Positions 17,432 to 26,570 of a stretch of DNA of 64,000 nt are shown piece by piece. The DNA is from Rhizosphaericola mali (GTDB lineage: Bacteria > Bacteroidota > Bacteroidia > Chitinophagales > Chitinophagaceae). The stretch's first letter is position 1. Every line of letters begins with the position of its first letter. Position numbers and translations under genes: made by a program. The notes under the pieces were generated by a model, which was not told the DNA's origin, did no database searches, and was given only the letters and a program-made list of their open reading frames with translations. The DNA lies in contig NZ_CP044016.1 of the NCBI RefSeq assembly GCF_004337365.2, forward strand, positions 2,542,001 to 2,606,000, read 5' to 3'.

Positions 17432-19006
17432 TTAATAATGATTATTTTTTATCAATTGCATTTTTTGAGCATAGCGCTCTTTTCTTACTTCTTGCACTGG
17501 AATATTTCTAATCTTACTATCCAACCAGGCGATAATATCGAGATACATAAATGAACGAGATTCCAAAGGATTTCCTTCGTATTTTTCCAATTTATGTTTC
17601 AATTGAATAAAGGCTTTTGTCATCATTTTTGGTGAGGAGGAAATACTCAAAGTCTTCTTTATAAAATTGAAAATCTCCTCTTCTACAACCGTGAGATTTT
17701 TCATTTTCGCCATATAGCGATACACCGATTTAATCAAGGATTCTAATATCTCTTCATTGCCCAATTCATAATGGGCAATCAAATGTAATAAGCGCGCATA
17801 ACATTGAATGTCTGTACGCAAACTATATTTTATATGAATTATCTTATTCAAATACTTGATTGTGTTGTCATTATCACCACTTCCAAAATACAAACAAGCA
17901 ATTTTATAATAAAAAACGAGAATTCTGTGCATATCCAATTGCAACCTAAACTCTTCCAATTTTTCATCCAAATAAGGCACCAATTCCAATCCTTCGGAAA
18001 AGGTACCACACATAAAATGTCCATTTAACCGAGCAATATTCAAATACGTAAATATTTGAATTCGATTATTACTATTGCTATTGGCAATTTCAGAAGTGGA
18101 AAATTCTTCGAATCGTTTCAATATTTCATTGAACTTCTCTATATTATTGGTATCGAAATGTGCACTTAATAGGTTGTGATAGGCTTTAATATACTGTCCT
18201 GTTTCAATCGGAATCATTTGTGGATTGTCGTCGAACAAATCCAACCATTTCTGCGCATGTCGATAAAACATTTTGAAATCTTGCAAAATGAAATAGTACC
18301 AGCAATGACTTTGGAAAAAATACATTTTCTCGTAAAATTTCAGCTGATTCAATTCGCATATGGGCATATTTGCTTCAAAAAACATTTTTACGGCCGCGAC
18401 ATCTTTATCGTCTCTTGCGTGTCCCATTTTGATATACCAACCATACATCTGCAAACTCAGATTGGATAACTTACCTTGATTGACCAAGCGATTATCAATT
18501 TCATCCAATTCTCGAGAAAGCAATTCCGCCCGATTCTCTGCACTTCGCGTAATATGTAAAGCTTCAATTTTCTTTTCAAAAATCACCGCTTGTAAGCGAA
18601 AAGTCAATTGATTATTTTCAAATGCAGTTTGTTTGATTTTTTCCAAAAGTTTCAAACTCTGCATATACAATCCCTTATTATATAATATACGAGCATAGGA
18701 AAGCATTTCATTGAGATACATTTCTACATTGTCATCATCACGAACCATGCGTAGTGAGGACATTAACTGCTTGTATAACAATGCCTTTATATTAGATAAT
18801 TGAGATTTTTTAATGCTGTCATCTACTTTTTTCAATACAATATCTTCGTCATACTCTTCCAATTTATCCAAAGTATCAAATAGTAAAACGCTCTTCATCT
18901 CCTCGCTCCCAGCAAGACGCTTCATAAAAAGCTTGAAATTGCGCTTTTCACTCTTTTCTAATGATTTAACCAATTGAAATAATTCATCCGAATTTCGGTT
19001 GGGCAT
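17432..19006 (-). CDS. Hypothetical helical-repeat (TPR-like) protein
   Basis: A 524-residue protein without signal peptide or membrane segments. It starts with a charged region (KSLEKSEKRNFKLFMKRLAG) and then consists of amphipathic helix pairs with TPR-like spacing, for example LYNKGLYMQSLKLLEKIKQTA near 110-130 and YNKIIHIKYS-like units around 385. I recognise the general type as common in Bacteroidota but know no function. It is probably a cytoplasmic scaffold or a regulatory repeat protein. It diverges from leuA across a 193-base gap and shares its operon with the FAH-family gene. Confidence 0.65.
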   Translation of the reverse strand: MPNRNSDELFQLVKSLEKSEKRNFKLFMKRLAGSEEMKSVLLFDTLDKLEEYDEDIVLKKVDDSIKKSQLSNIKALLYKQLMSSLRMVRDDDNVEMYLNEMLSYARILYNKGLYMQSLKLLEKIKQTAFENNQLTFRLQAVIFEKKIEALHITRSAENRAELLSRELDEIDNRLVNQGKLSNLSLQMYGWYIKMGHARDDKDVAAVKMFFEANMPICELNQLKFYEKMYFFQSHCWYYFILQDFKMFYRHAQKWLDLFDDNPQMIPIETGQYIKAYHNLLSAHFDTNNIEKFNEILKRFEEFSTSEIANSNSNNRIQIFTYLNIARLNGHFMCGTFSEGLELVPYLDEKLEEFRLQLDMHRILVFYYKIACLYFGSGDNDNTIKYLNKIIHIKYSLRTDIQCYARLLHLIAHYELGNEEILESLIKSVYRYMAKMKNLTVVEEEIFNFIKKTLSISSSPKMMTKAFIQLKHKLEKYEGNPLESRSFMYLDIIAWLDSKIRNIPVQEVRKERYAQKMQLIKNNHY

Positions 19007-19119
19007 CGTAAATATTTTTTACATAAAATATTAATAATCAATTAATTAAATATATTTCAAAACACTTAGCCAGTGTAAAAAGTATACATTTTTGATTTTT
19101 AATATGCAATGCATCTTCC

Positions 19120-19127
19120 TAAGTTTG
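19120..19127 (+). promoter_or_regulatory. Possible -7 box for leuA
   Basis: TAAGTTTG matches TAnnTTTG. A TTTG stands at 19091-19094, but the 25-base spacing is longer than usual. Transcription from here would start near 19134, after any leader ATG in this region. Confidence 0.35.
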
Positions 19128-19139
19128 CAAAACGCATTT

Positions 19140-19175
19140 TTTAGAAGCTGCATATTTACAAATATAACTTCTAAA
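19140..19175 (+). repeat. Hairpin in the leuA leader
   Basis: TTTAGAAG (19140-19147) pairs with CTTCTAAA (19168-19175), and an inner ATATT/AATAT stem (19152-19156 with 19161-19165) stacks inside. It ends 24 bases before the leuA ATG. No T tract follows, so it is not a terminator; a regulatory role is only a guess. Confidence 0.35.
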
Positions 19176-19199
19176 TCACGCATTAAATTAAAAGATTCT

Positions 19200-20366
19200 A
19201 TGTCAAATCAAAAGATCCATATTTTCGACACCTCCCTTAGAGATGGCGAACAAGTACCAGGTTGCAAGCTTAATACGAAAGAAAAAATTGAATTGGCCAT
19301 CAAATTGGAAGAATTAGGTGTAGACGTTATTGAAGCGGGCTTTCCTATTTCCTCTCCTGGAGACTTTTCTTCCGTAGAAGAAATCTCTAAAGTTATAAAA
19401 AATGCTACAGTTTGCGGGTTGACTCGCGCTGTTAAAAAAGATATAGAGGTTGCCGCAGACGCGTTAAAACTAGCGAAAAAACCAAGAATTCATACAGGTA
19501 TCGGCTCTTCTGACAATCATATCAAGTACAAATTTAACACTACAAGAGAAAACATATTGGAACGTGCTGTTGAGGCCGTGAAATATGCAAGAAACTTTGT
19601 AGATGATGTTGAGTTTTATGCGGAAGATGCAGGTAGAGCGGATATTGAGTTTTTGGCAAAATTGACAGAAGCCGTTATTGGTGCAGGAGCAACCGTTGTG
19701 AACATTCCGGACACAACAGGTTTTTGTTTGCCGCACCAGTATCAGGCTAAAATGGAGTATTTAATCAACCATGTTTCTAATATAGATAAAGCGATTTTAT
19801 CTTGTCATTGTCACAATGATTTGGGATTGGCAGTAGCAAATTCTATAGCTGGAGCTATTGGTGGTGCACGTCAGATCGAATCCACAATCAACGGTATCGG
19901 TGAAAGAGCGGGTAACTGTTCGCTTGAAGAAGTCGTCATGATCATCAAAAAACATCCAGAGTTGGGATTTTATACAGATGTTAAATCTGAATTGTTGAAT
20001 CCAATGTCTAGATTGATTTCAGATACGATGCGTATGCCGATCCAAGCAAATAAAGCTGTGGTTGGTAGCAACGCATTTGCGCATTCTTCTGGTATTCACC
20101 AAGATGGATTTTTGAAAAATTCATCTACCTATGAAATTATTAATCCTGAAGAAGTCGGTGCAGGTAATACACAACATATCGTATTGACAGCGAGAAGTGG
20201 TAGAGCGGCGTTGGCATTTAGAATGCGTGGATTGGGACATGAATTTACAAGAGATGAAATGGATGAATTGTACAAACAATTCCTTGAAGTTGCAGATAGC
20301 AAGAAAGAAGTCAATGATGATGATTTGAATGAACTTGCGAAGACATTTGCAACTGCGAATGCATAA
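19200..20366 (+). CDS. leuA: 2-isopropylmalate synthase, short form
   Basis: A 388-residue protein that joins acetyl-CoA to 2-ketoisovalerate, the committed step of leucine synthesis. [13 protein letters not shown] near the N-terminus and the metal motif [15 protein letters not shown] identify the DRE-TIM barrel; [15 protein letters not shown] follows. The chain ends after the GxHxxG-containing subdomain ([12 protein letters not shown]) and helices, so the C-terminal allosteric LeuA dimer domain of the ~500-residue enzymes is absent. Start: ATG at 19200 gives [16 protein letters not shown]; an upstream in-frame start would add 36 residues unlike any relative. Homocitrate or citramalate synthase is possible in principle, but the leuCDB neighbours settle it. 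Confidence 0.9.
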   Translation: MSNQKIHIFDTSLRDGEQVPGCKLNTKEKIELAIKLEELGVDVIEAGFPISSPGDFSSVEEISKVIKNATVCGLTRAVKKDIEVAADALKLAKKPRIHTGIGSSDNHIKYKFNTTRENILERAVEAVKYARNFVDDVEFYAEDAGRADIEFLAKLTEAVIGAGATVVNIPDTTGFCLPHQYQAKMEYLINHVSNIDKAILSCHCHNDLGLAVANSIAGAIGGARQIESTINGIGERAGNCSLEEVVMIIKKHPELGFYTDVKSELLNPMSRLISDTMRMPIQANKAVVGSNAFAHSSGIHQDGFLKNSSTYEIINPEEVGAGNTQHIVLTARSGRAALAFRMRGLGHEFTRDEMDELYKQFLEVADSKKEVNDDDLNELAKTFATANA

Positions 20367-20373
20367 ACCTATC

Positions 20374-20402
20374 AAACCTTAGCGTCGTTTTCGCTAAGGT
20401 TT
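20374..20402 (+). terminator. Hairpin after leuA, weak or partial terminator
   Basis: AAACCTTAGCG (20374-20384) pairs with CGCTAAGGTTT (20392-20402) over a 7-base loop. The T-rich tail is interrupted (ATTAATTTTT), so readthrough into leuC is expected. A second inverted repeat, AAATGCTAT/ATAGCATTT (20417-20425 and 20437-20445), follows before leuC. Confidence 0.5.
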
Positions 20403-20476
20403 ATTAATTTTTATATAAATGCTATTGTAAAGATGGATAGCATTTTGGATGAATAATTTCGATTAGATATTTTGCG

Positions 20477-21886
20477 ATGAGTACAGAAAAAAAGACATTA
20501 TTTGACAAAATATGGGAAAAACATATTGTCAAAAACATTCCAGATGGACCTTCCGTATTGTATATTGACACTCAATTTATACATGAGGTAACTAGCCCAC
20601 AAGCATTTAAGGGTTTGGAAAAAAGAGGATTGCCCGTGTTTCGTCCGAAACAAATAGTAGCAACAGCAGATCACAACGTTCCAACTTTGCATCAGGAATT
20701 ACCGATCAAAGAGGAATTGAGCCGTATCCAAGTTGCAACATTGGAAGAAAACTGTAAGAAATTTGGTGTAGAACTATATGGTTTGGGTAATCCATTCCAA
20801 GGAATTGTACACGTTATCGGACCCGAACTAGGCGTAACACAACCTGGATGTACGTATGTATGTGGTGATAGTCACACGAGTACACATGGTGCATTTGGTT
20901 CGATTGCTTTTGGTATCGGCACCTCAGAAGTGGAAATGGTGATGGCGACACAATGTTTGATGCAAAGTCGTCCAAAATTGATGCGCATCAACGTTGATGG
21001 TGAATTGAAAAAAGGTGTTGTTTCTAAAGATATCGTACTTTATATTCTTTCTCAAATTTCTGCAAGTGGAGCGACGGGATACTTTATAGAATTTGCGGGT
21101 TCTACCATTCGTAGTTTGAGTATGGAAGCGCGCATGACGATTTGTAATATGAGTATCGAAATGGGTGCTCGTGGTGGTATGATTGCTCCAGATCAAACAA
21201 CATTTGACTATATTAAAGGACGCGAATTTGCGCCTAAAGGGGAAGAGTGGGATAAAAAATTAGCTTATTGGCAAACTTTATATTCCGAAGAAGGTGCTCA
21301 ATTTGATATTGAATACAACTATAAAGCGGAAGATATTGAGCCTTGGATCACTTATGGAACCAACCCAGGTATGGGGATTGGCGTAACAAGTCATGTACCT
21401 AAATTAGAAGAAATTCCTACAGAAGATCATGTAAATTTTGAAAAATCTTTGAATTACATGGGCTTAATTCCTGGTGAAAATATCAAAGATCACAAAGTTG
21501 ATTATGTATTCATCGGAAGTTGTACGAATAGTCGTATCGAAGATTTGCGTATGGTAGCCGATTTCGTTAAAGGCAAAAAGAAAGCAGACGGTGTTACAGT
21601 GTGGATCGTTCCTGGTTCTAAACAAGTAGAAGCGCAAGCGAAAAAAGAAGGCATCGACAAAATATTAGAAGAAGCAGGTTTCATGCTACGTCAACCAGGT
21701 TGTAGTGCTTGTTTGGGTATGAACGAAGATAAAATTCCAGCTGGTAAATATTGTGTAAGTACCTCCAATAGAAATTTTGAAGGTCGTCAAGGACCAAATG
21801 CGCGTACCATGTTGGCAAGTCCATTAACCGCAGCAGCCGCAGCGATTACGGGAAAAATCACAGATGTAAGAGAGCTTTTAAATTAG
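20477..21886 (+). CDS. leuC: 3-isopropylmalate dehydratase large subunit
   Basis: A 469-residue aconitase-family protein. The three [4Fe-4S] cluster cysteines appear in FIGSCTNSR (about 347-355) and in [18 protein letters not shown], and [14 protein letters not shown] (about 130-143) is the conserved substrate-site stretch. With LeuD it isomerises 2- to 3-isopropylmalate. Length and motifs are those of the bacterial LeuC type rather than of homoaconitase. The small subunit gene does not follow directly: two unrelated genes stand between leuC and leuD. Confidence 0.95.
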   Translation: MSTEKKTLFDKIWEKHIVKNIPDGPSVLYIDTQFIHEVTSPQAFKGLEKRGLPVFRPKQIVATADHNVPTLHQELPIKEELSRIQVATLEENCKKFGVELYGLGNPFQGIVHVIGPELGVTQPGCTYVCGDSHTSTHGAFGSIAFGIGTSEVEMVMATQCLMQSRPKLMRINVDGELKKGVVSKDIVLYILSQISASGATGYFIEFAGSTIRSLSMEARMTICNMSIEMGARGGMIAPDQTTFDYIKGREFAPKGEEWDKKLAYWQTLYSEEGAQFDIEYNYKAEDIEPWITYGTNPGMGIGVTSHVPKLEEIPTEDHVNFEKSLNYMGLIPGENIKDHKVDYVFIGSCTNSRIEDLRMVADFVKGKKKADGVTVWIVPGSKQVEAQAKKEGIDKILEEAGFMLRQPGCSACLGMNEDKIPAGKYCVSTSNRNFEGRQGPNARTMLASPLTAAAAAITGKITDVRELLN

Positions 21887-21897
21887 AGTTTTGAAAA

Positions 21898-22251
21898 ATG
21901 AAATCAGAAATTGGATTGCATGATCGAACCAAAAAGTTTCATATAGCAGTTATCAAACTATGTGAAACCTTACCAAGAAATGCAGCAAGTTTTGAAATCG
22001 CTAAGCAATTAATCCGTTCTGCAGGTTCGGTTGGAGCGAATTGCAGAGCAATGGCAAGAGCAAAATCAACGAAAGATTTCATTAATAAAACAGCTATTGT
22101 AATTGAAGAAGCGGATGAATCTCATTATTGGTTGGAAGTTTTAAAAGAAGTTTTACCAATTAATAATAATGATACTTTGGATAAATTAATAAATGAAGCA
22201 AATGAGTTAACCGCGATATTTGTTTCAATTAGTAAAAAAAGTAAATATTAA
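21898..22251 (+). CDS. Four-helix bundle protein, S23/bIVS family
   Basis: A 117-residue protein of the family first seen in intervening sequences of 23S rRNA genes (PF05635, TIGR02436). Support: the pattern LHDRTKKFHIAVIKLCETLPRN, then FEIAKQLIRSAGSVGANCRAMARA, which is the family core, and EEADESHYWLEVLKEV. It folds as a pentameric four-helix bundle in relatives; the function is unknown. Here it stands alone, 11 bases after leuC and far from any rRNA. Such genes are often mobile in Bacteroidota, so an insertion into the leu operon is plausible. Confidence 0.8.
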   Translation: MKSEIGLHDRTKKFHIAVIKLCETLPRNAASFEIAKQLIRSAGSVGANCRAMARAKSTKDFINKTAIVIEEADESHYWLEVLKEVLPINNNDTLDKLINEANELTAIFVSISKKSKY

Positions 22252-22301
22252 ATACGGGAAATTAAACTCACATTTCTCATTTCATATTTCATAATTTAAA
22301 A

Positions 22302-22991
22302 ATGGTTGTAGACAAAATTCAATATCAATTCAATGCCGTTTCGGATAAATATGATAAACAAAGAAGGATTTTAATCCCTTGTTTTTCGGATTATTATCAA
22401 ACAGCATTGGAAATATCCGAACAACTACCTCAAATCAAATCAATTTTGGATGTGGGTGCGGGTACGGGATTGATGAGTGCATTTTTTCATGAAAAATATC
22501 CAAATGCAGAAATTACCCTTGTCGATATTTCTGAAAAAATGTTGGATAAAGCCAAGGAAAGATTTGATAGTGAGGATAATATTCAGTTTATGCAAGCAGA
22601 TTTTGCAGAAGCAGATTTTGGCGAGGACAAATATTGTGCTATAGTATCTGGCTTAGCCATCCATCATTTACCCCATGATTTGAAACAACTATTATTCAAC
22701 AAAATATTCAAAGCATTAAAACCTGGTGGCATATTTATTAATGCAGACCAAGTAGCTGGAGAAACGGATTATATTGACCAAATCAATAAATCCACTTGGG
22801 TTACTAAAGTAAAAAAATCTTCCTTGACTGAAATTGAAAAAGAAAGCGCTTTTGAAAGAGTTAAATTAGACATTTTCGCTAAACTTTCAGATCAGTTAAG
22901 TTGGTTGCAAAACATTGGTTTTGAAAATGTAAATAATTATTATCAATACTACAACTTTGTAGTATTTGCAGGTCAAAAGCCTAAAAAATAA
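22302..22991 (+). CDS. Class I SAM-dependent methyltransferase
   Basis: A 229-residue protein with the glycine-rich SAM motif [14 protein letters not shown] (about 48-61), an acidic motif II ([14 protein letters not shown], with the Asp that holds the ribose), QADFAEADF as motif III and [11 protein letters not shown] as motif IV. The closest general type is the ubiquinone/menaquinone-methylase-like group acting on small molecules. It stands between leuC/S23 and leuD with no evident link to leucine. Its stop overlaps nothing; leuD starts 7 bases after it. Confidence 0.78.
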   Translation: MVVDKIQYQFNAVSDKYDKQRRILIPCFSDYYQTALEISEQLPQIKSILDVGAGTGLMSAFFHEKYPNAEITLVDISEKMLDKAKERFDSEDNIQFMQADFAEADFGEDKYCAIVSGLAIHHLPHDLKQLLFNKIFKALKPGGIFINADQVAGETDYIDQINKSTWVTKVKKSSLTEIEKESAFERVKLDIFAKLSDQLSWLQNIGFENVNNYYQYYNFVVFAGQKPKK

Positions 22992-22998
22992 TATTCAA

Positions 22999-23679
22999 AT
23001 GAGTGAAATTATACATTCGCAACAAGCGGAATCAAATAAAAAAGCAGATCAAAGTACGGCGAAATTTCAATCAGATAGAAAGCTTATTTCTACAAGTATT
23101 GTTCCGATAACTTTGGAAAATATAGACACCGATCAGATCATTCCAGCTAGATTTTTGAAAGCAACAAATAGAGATGGATTTGGAAAAAATCTTTTTCGTG
23201 ATTGGCGTTATAAAAACGATGATGAAAACCAACCCATTGAATCATTTCCATTGAATAATGCCGTTTATTCTGGTAAAATTCTAGTTGCAGGTAAAAATTT
23301 TGGTTGTGGTTCTTCCCGTGAGCACGCGGCTTGGGCAATAAAAGACTATGGTTTTGATATAGTTGTAAGTAGTTTTTTTGCAGATATTTTCAAAAATAAT
23401 GCACTTAATAATTTCTTGTTACCAGTGCAAGTGACAGAAGATTTTTTACATAAAATTTTCTCTGCGGTAGAAGCGAATCCTAAGGTTGAAATAGAAGTAA
23501 ATCTTGAACAACAAACTATAAAAATTTTGGATGCAAAATACGCTGACAACACAGATGGAACTGCTCATTTTGACATCAATAATTATAAAAAGACTTGTTT
23601 ATTAAACGGTTTCGACGATATCGATTATTTACTCAATATCAGAACAGAAATCGAAGCATACGAAAAAACAAGAATCTAA
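22999..23679 (+). CDS. leuD: 3-isopropylmalate dehydratase small subunit
   Basis: A 226-residue swivel-domain subunit. [15 protein letters not shown] and [21 protein letters not shown] are the diagnostic substrate-binding motifs. It pairs with LeuC. Compared with the usual ~200 residues it has an extra N-terminal tail of about 25 polar residues ([15 protein letters not shown]...). ATG at 22999 is preferred; an in-frame upstream start would overlap the methyltransferase gene. The ABC ATPase gene follows after 14 bases. Confidence 0.92.
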   Translation: MSEIIHSQQAESNKKADQSTAKFQSDRKLISTSIVPITLENIDTDQIIPARFLKATNRDGFGKNLFRDWRYKNDDENQPIESFPLNNAVYSGKILVAGKNFGCGSSREHAAWAIKDYGFDIVVSSFFADIFKNNALNNFLLPVQVTEDFLHKIFSAVEANPKVEIEVNLEQQTIKILDAKYADNTDGTAHFDINNYKKTCLLNGFDDIDYLLNIRTEIEAYEKTRI

Positions 23680-23693
23680 AAAATCACGTAGCA

Positions 23694-25178
23694 ATGTCAA
23701 ATCCTTTTATAGTCGCACATATCAAAAATATCGTTCTAAACGGAGTTTCTGTATTAGAAAATATTGATTTTTCCCTTAACAAAGGGGAAAATTTGATAAT
23801 CACTGGTGCGTCTGGCAATGGAAAGACGACGATGGCTTTGGCATTAGCTAAAAAGCTTTACGTAAATGGTGTGATTGACATTTTCTTTGATAAAGAAAAT
23901 ACCGAAGTCCAACCAACGACAAAATTCATAGAACAACGTTATAGTTTAAAAAATAAAGGCAACTTAACAACGGGCTTTTATTATCAACAACGTTTTAATT
24001 CTTCCGATTCAACAGATTCCTATACTGTGATGGATGAATTATTAGCAATAGATGACAATAAAGAATCTGTAGAAAATCTTTTAAATAATCTTAATTTATT
24101 TGAAAGAAAAGAGGCGCCAATCATTCAACTTTCGTCAGGAGAGCATAAGAGATTTCAATTAATAAAAGCATTGTTGAAGCCTTCGCAATTGATGATTTTG
24201 GATGAGCCTTTTATCGGTTTGGATAAAGCGAGTCGTGAGAAACTATATGCTATAATAGACGAGCGAACTATAAAAGGCAGCACGTTTATCATTATATCTG
24301 GCGTACATCATGCATTTCCAAAAAGTGCTGCGAAAATATTAGAACTAAATAGTAACACGACACATCAATTTAGTTCTATTAAAGACTTCACTCCTACGTT
24401 GCAAGAAAGTAAATTTAAAATAGACACTGATGCCATTCCATTAATTCAAAAGGATTCTCTAGTATTTGAAAATGCGATCAGAATGGTCAACGTAAACGTT
24501 CAATATGGCGAAAAGAAAATTTTAAATAATATCAATTGGACGGTAAAAAAAGGAGAAAAATGGTTGGTAAAAGGGCATAACGGAGCCGGAAAGTCTACTT
24601 TACTGAGTTTAATTACAGGCGATAATCCTCAAGCCTATGCCAACGAAATTTATCTATTCGATAAGCGCAGAGGTCGTGGTGAAACCATTTGGGATATTAA
24701 ACGTCCTATAGGTTTCGTATCACCAGAAGTTTTCGCTTACTATGATAAAAACCTTACCGTTTATACAACTGTAGCGTGCGGTTTATTTGACACGATGGGC
24801 TTGTTTAAAAAATTAAAACCAGAAGAAGAAGCGAGTGTGGCTGCATGGTTAAACGTTTTTAATTTGAATACTATTCAAAATAAGCGTTTAAATACACTCT
24901 CATCAGGACAACAACGGATGGTTTTATTAGCCAACGCTTTGGTAAAAAATCCGCCATTATTGTTATTAGATGAACCTTGTCAAGGATTGGACGAAAGCCA
25001 AACGCAAGAATTTGTTCAAATGATTGATATTCTAGTGGAGAAGTTGAATACAACGATACTTTATATTAGTCACTATGACAATGAAATTCCTAATTGCATC
25101 GATCAGATTTTGCAGTTAGAACATGGCAATCCGACACTATTAAAAAATCACAAAAGAGAAATATTAGTACATGAATAA
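23694..25178 (+). CDS. Twin ABC ATPase, ModF-like
   Basis: A 494-residue soluble protein with two complete ABC domains. Domain 1: Walker A GASGNGKTT (38-46), signature LSSGEHKR (146-153), Walker B LMILDEPFIGLD. Domain 2: Walker A GHNGAGKST (294-302), signature LSSGQQRM, Walker B LLLLDEPCQGLD. No membrane segment. The arrangement resembles ModF/PhrA of E. coli, whose role is unclear, rather than ABC-F translation factors, which have a distinctive linker. It is inserted between leuD and leuB, overlapping leuB by 8 bases, so it is translated from the leucine operon message. Substrate or partner unknown. ATG 23694 chosen because the 33 extra upstream residues would lie inside leuD. Confidence 0.8.
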   Translation: MSNPFIVAHIKNIVLNGVSVLENIDFSLNKGENLIITGASGNGKTTMALALAKKLYVNGVIDIFFDKENTEVQPTTKFIEQRYSLKNKGNLTTGFYYQQRFNSSDSTDSYTVMDELLAIDDNKESVENLLNNLNLFERKEAPIIQLSSGEHKRFQLIKALLKPSQLMILDEPFIGLDKASREKLYAIIDERTIKGSTFIIISGVHHAFPKSAAKILELNSNTTHQFSSIKDFTPTLQESKFKIDTDAIPLIQKDSLVFENAIRMVNVNVQYGEKKILNNINWTVKKGEKWLVKGHNGAGKSTLLSLITGDNPQAYANEIYLFDKRRGRGETIWDIKRPIGFVSPEVFAYYDKNLTVYTTVACGLFDTMGLFKKLKPEEEASVAAWLNVFNLNTIQNKRLNTLSSGQQRMVLLANALVKNPPLLLLDEPCQGLDESQTQEFVQMIDILVEKLNTTILYISHYDNEIPNCIDQILQLEHGNPTLLKNHKREILVHE

Positions 25179-26286
25179 GAATATTACGGTCATACTTGGA
25201 GACGGTATCGGACCAGAAGTCACTCAACAATCTGTAAAAATTTTGAATGCTGTTGCAGATCAATTTGGACATAAATTTACCTATGATTACCAATTGATGG
25301 GCGCTATTGCAATTGATAAAACGGGTAATCCATTACCAGATGAAACTATTGCTTCTTGTTTGAAAACAGATGCAGTTCTATTCGGCGCAATTGGAGATCC
25401 TAAATATGACAACGATCCAAATGCGAAAGTGCGCCCTGAACAAGGACTATTGAAAATCAGAAAAGAATTAAATCTTTTTACAAATATTCGTCCGATCACT
25501 ATTTACCCAACACTTAGTCATCTTTCTCCTTTGAAAAATGAAAAATTGCAAGGTGTAGATTTTCTAATATATAGAGAATTAACTGGTGGTATATATTTCG
25601 GGAAAAAATCAAAAAGCGAAGACGGCAATTCCGCTTCCGATGATTGTACTTATTCAAGTTTTGAAATTGAACGCGTTGCTAAATTAGCATTTGAAGCGGC
25701 TCAAAAACGTCAAAAACATCTGACATTAGTTGACAAGGCGAATGTATTAGAAACCTCAAGACTATGGAGAAAAGTTGTGCAAAAGATGGCAGCATCTTAT
25801 CCTGATGTTACCGTTGATTATTTATTCGTAGACAATGCAGCAATGCAAATCATTATCAATCCTGCACAATTTGATGTAGTTCTTACAGAAAATATGTTTG
25901 GAGATATTATTAGTGATGAAGCATCTGTATTAAGTGGTTCATTAGGATTGTTGCCTTCCGCATCCATTGGAGATAAAACAGCTTTGTTTGAACCAATTCA
26001 TGGTTCTTATCCTCAAGCAGCAGGCAAAGACATAGCCAATCCATTGGCATCTATCCTATCTGCAGCGCTTTTATTGGATTATTTCAACCTAACAGAAGAA
26101 GCAAATCTTGTAAGAAATGCAGTTGCTTGGACATTGGAAAAAGGATTTGTAAGTAAAGATATTGATCCTGTTAATAACTATTCTACAAATACAATAGGCG
26201 ATTTGATTAAAGATTTTATTGAAAATAAAATTCCTACCGAGTTTAATAAGAAAACAATGGAAGTGGGCAAATCAACTATAATTTAA
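25171..26286 (+). CDS. leuB: 3-isopropylmalate dehydrogenase
   Basis: A 371-residue decarboxylating dehydrogenase that makes 2-ketoisocaproate with NAD+. ILGDGIGPEV at the N-terminus, REQ-like RPEQGLLKIRKEL, YRELTGGIYFG with the catalytic Tyr, VDKANVLETSRLWR with the catalytic Lys, and LTENMFGDIISDEASVLSGSLGLLPSAS with the metal-binding Asp residues are all present, so it looks active. It closes the leu operon and is followed by a weak terminator at 26294-26317. Confidence 0.95.
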   Translation: MNKNITVILGDGIGPEVTQQSVKILNAVADQFGHKFTYDYQLMGAIAIDKTGNPLPDETIASCLKTDAVLFGAIGDPKYDNDPNAKVRPEQGLLKIRKELNLFTNIRPITIYPTLSHLSPLKNEKLQGVDFLIYRELTGGIYFGKKSKSEDGNSASDDCTYSSFEIERVAKLAFEAAQKRQKHLTLVDKANVLETSRLWRKVVQKMAASYPDVTVDYLFVDNAAMQIIINPAQFDVVLTENMFGDIISDEASVLSGSLGLLPSASIGDKTALFEPIHGSYPQAAGKDIANPLASILSAALLLDYFNLTEEANLVRNAVAWTLEKGFVSKDIDPVNNYSTNTIGDLIKDFIENKIPTEFNKKTMEVGKSTII

Positions 26287-26293
26287 TAAGTTT

Positions 26294-26317
26294 TGAGACT
26301 ATAATTGTCTCATTTTT
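26294..26317 (+). terminator. Terminator after leuB
   Basis: TGAGAC (26294-26299) pairs with GTCTCA (26307-26312) over a 7-base loop and is followed by five T. Short stem, so probably leaky. Confidence 0.5.
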
Positions 26318-26337
26318 AGAAGTTCTTTAAAAATATT

Positions 26338-26374
26338 TTTATAAAATGAAAAAATAGAAATTTCATTTTATAAA
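26338..26374. repeat. 14-bp perfect inverted repeat overlapping the ilv promoter
   Basis: The arm at 26338-26351 is exactly complementary to that at 26361-26374, with a 9-base spacer. The right arm covers the place of the -33 element of the putative ilv promoter. It may be an operator for a dimeric regulator, or a second terminator for leuB, although no T tract follows. Confidence 0.55.
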
Positions 26375-26396
26375 TTCAGAAAAGTGTTTATATTCG
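26366..26396 (+). promoter_or_regulatory. Putative promoter of the ilv operon leader
   Basis: TATATTCG at 26389-26396 fits the -7 box TAnnTTTG at seven of eight positions, with TTTT at 26366-26369 as a poor -33 box 19 bases upstream. The start would be near 26403, about 17 bases before the leader-peptide ATG. Confidence 0.4.
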
Positions 26397-26419
26397 CTGA
26401 GTAATTCTAAGAAAATTCA

Positions 26420-26521
26420 ATGAACAAAAGCTTTATAAATACAATAATTTCCGTCAGCCAGATTATTATTATCGTGGTGGTCATTATTATTCCTTTGTTC
26501 AAAGGAGGTGGAATTATATAA
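26420..26521 (+). CDS. Ile/Val-rich leader peptide of the ilv operon
   Basis: A 33-codon frame (ATG 26420, TAA 26519-26521) with 12 Ile and 4 Val codons; codons 15-24 read IIIIVVVIII without a break. It ends in PLFKGGGII. It stands directly before a rho-independent terminator and the five ilv genes. A short peptide loaded with the end products of the operon is the standard sensor of ribosome-mediated attenuation: ribosomes stall when charged Ile-tRNA or Val-tRNA is short. It has no other likely function; the hydrophobic core could mimic a membrane segment, but the RNA structures around it argue for attenuation. Confidence 0.85.
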   Translation: MNKSFINTIISVSQIIIIVVVIIIPLFKGGGII

Positions 26522-26570
26522 CTTGTAATTTAATAAACTTTATATAACCCGCCTCCAAGGCGGGTTTTTT
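26492..26570 (+). promoter_or_regulatory. Transcription attenuator of the ilv operon
   Basis: Three mutually exclusive pairings can be drawn. (a) Protector: CCTTT (26492-26496) with AAAGG (26501-26505), loop GTTC. (b) Antiterminator: GGAGGTGG (26504-26511), which is codons 29-31 of the leader, with CCGCCTCC (26549-26556), eight pairs including one G-U. (c) Terminator: AACCCGCCT (26546-26554) with AGGCGGGTT (26558-26566). A ribosome stalled on the Ile/Val run leaves 26504-26511 free, so (b) forms and transcription goes on. A ribosome that reaches the stop at 26519 covers that strand, so (c) forms. The positions are seen; the switching is inferred. Confidence 0.8.
26546..26570 (+). terminator. 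Attenuator terminator before ilvD
   Basis: Nine-base stem AACCCGCCT/AGGCGGGTT with a 3-base loop (26555-26557) and six T to 26570. It ends 36 bases before the ilvD ATG, so it must be read through for the operon to be expressed. Confidence 0.9.

Noticed and set aside
19092-19200. In-frame N-terminal extension of LeuA (36 residues) or a leader peptide before leuA
   Set aside because: The extension begins at a non-standard start, has no similarity to LeuA N-termini, and lies partly before the probable -7 box. The region contains no Leu-rich run, so it is not an attenuator peptide.
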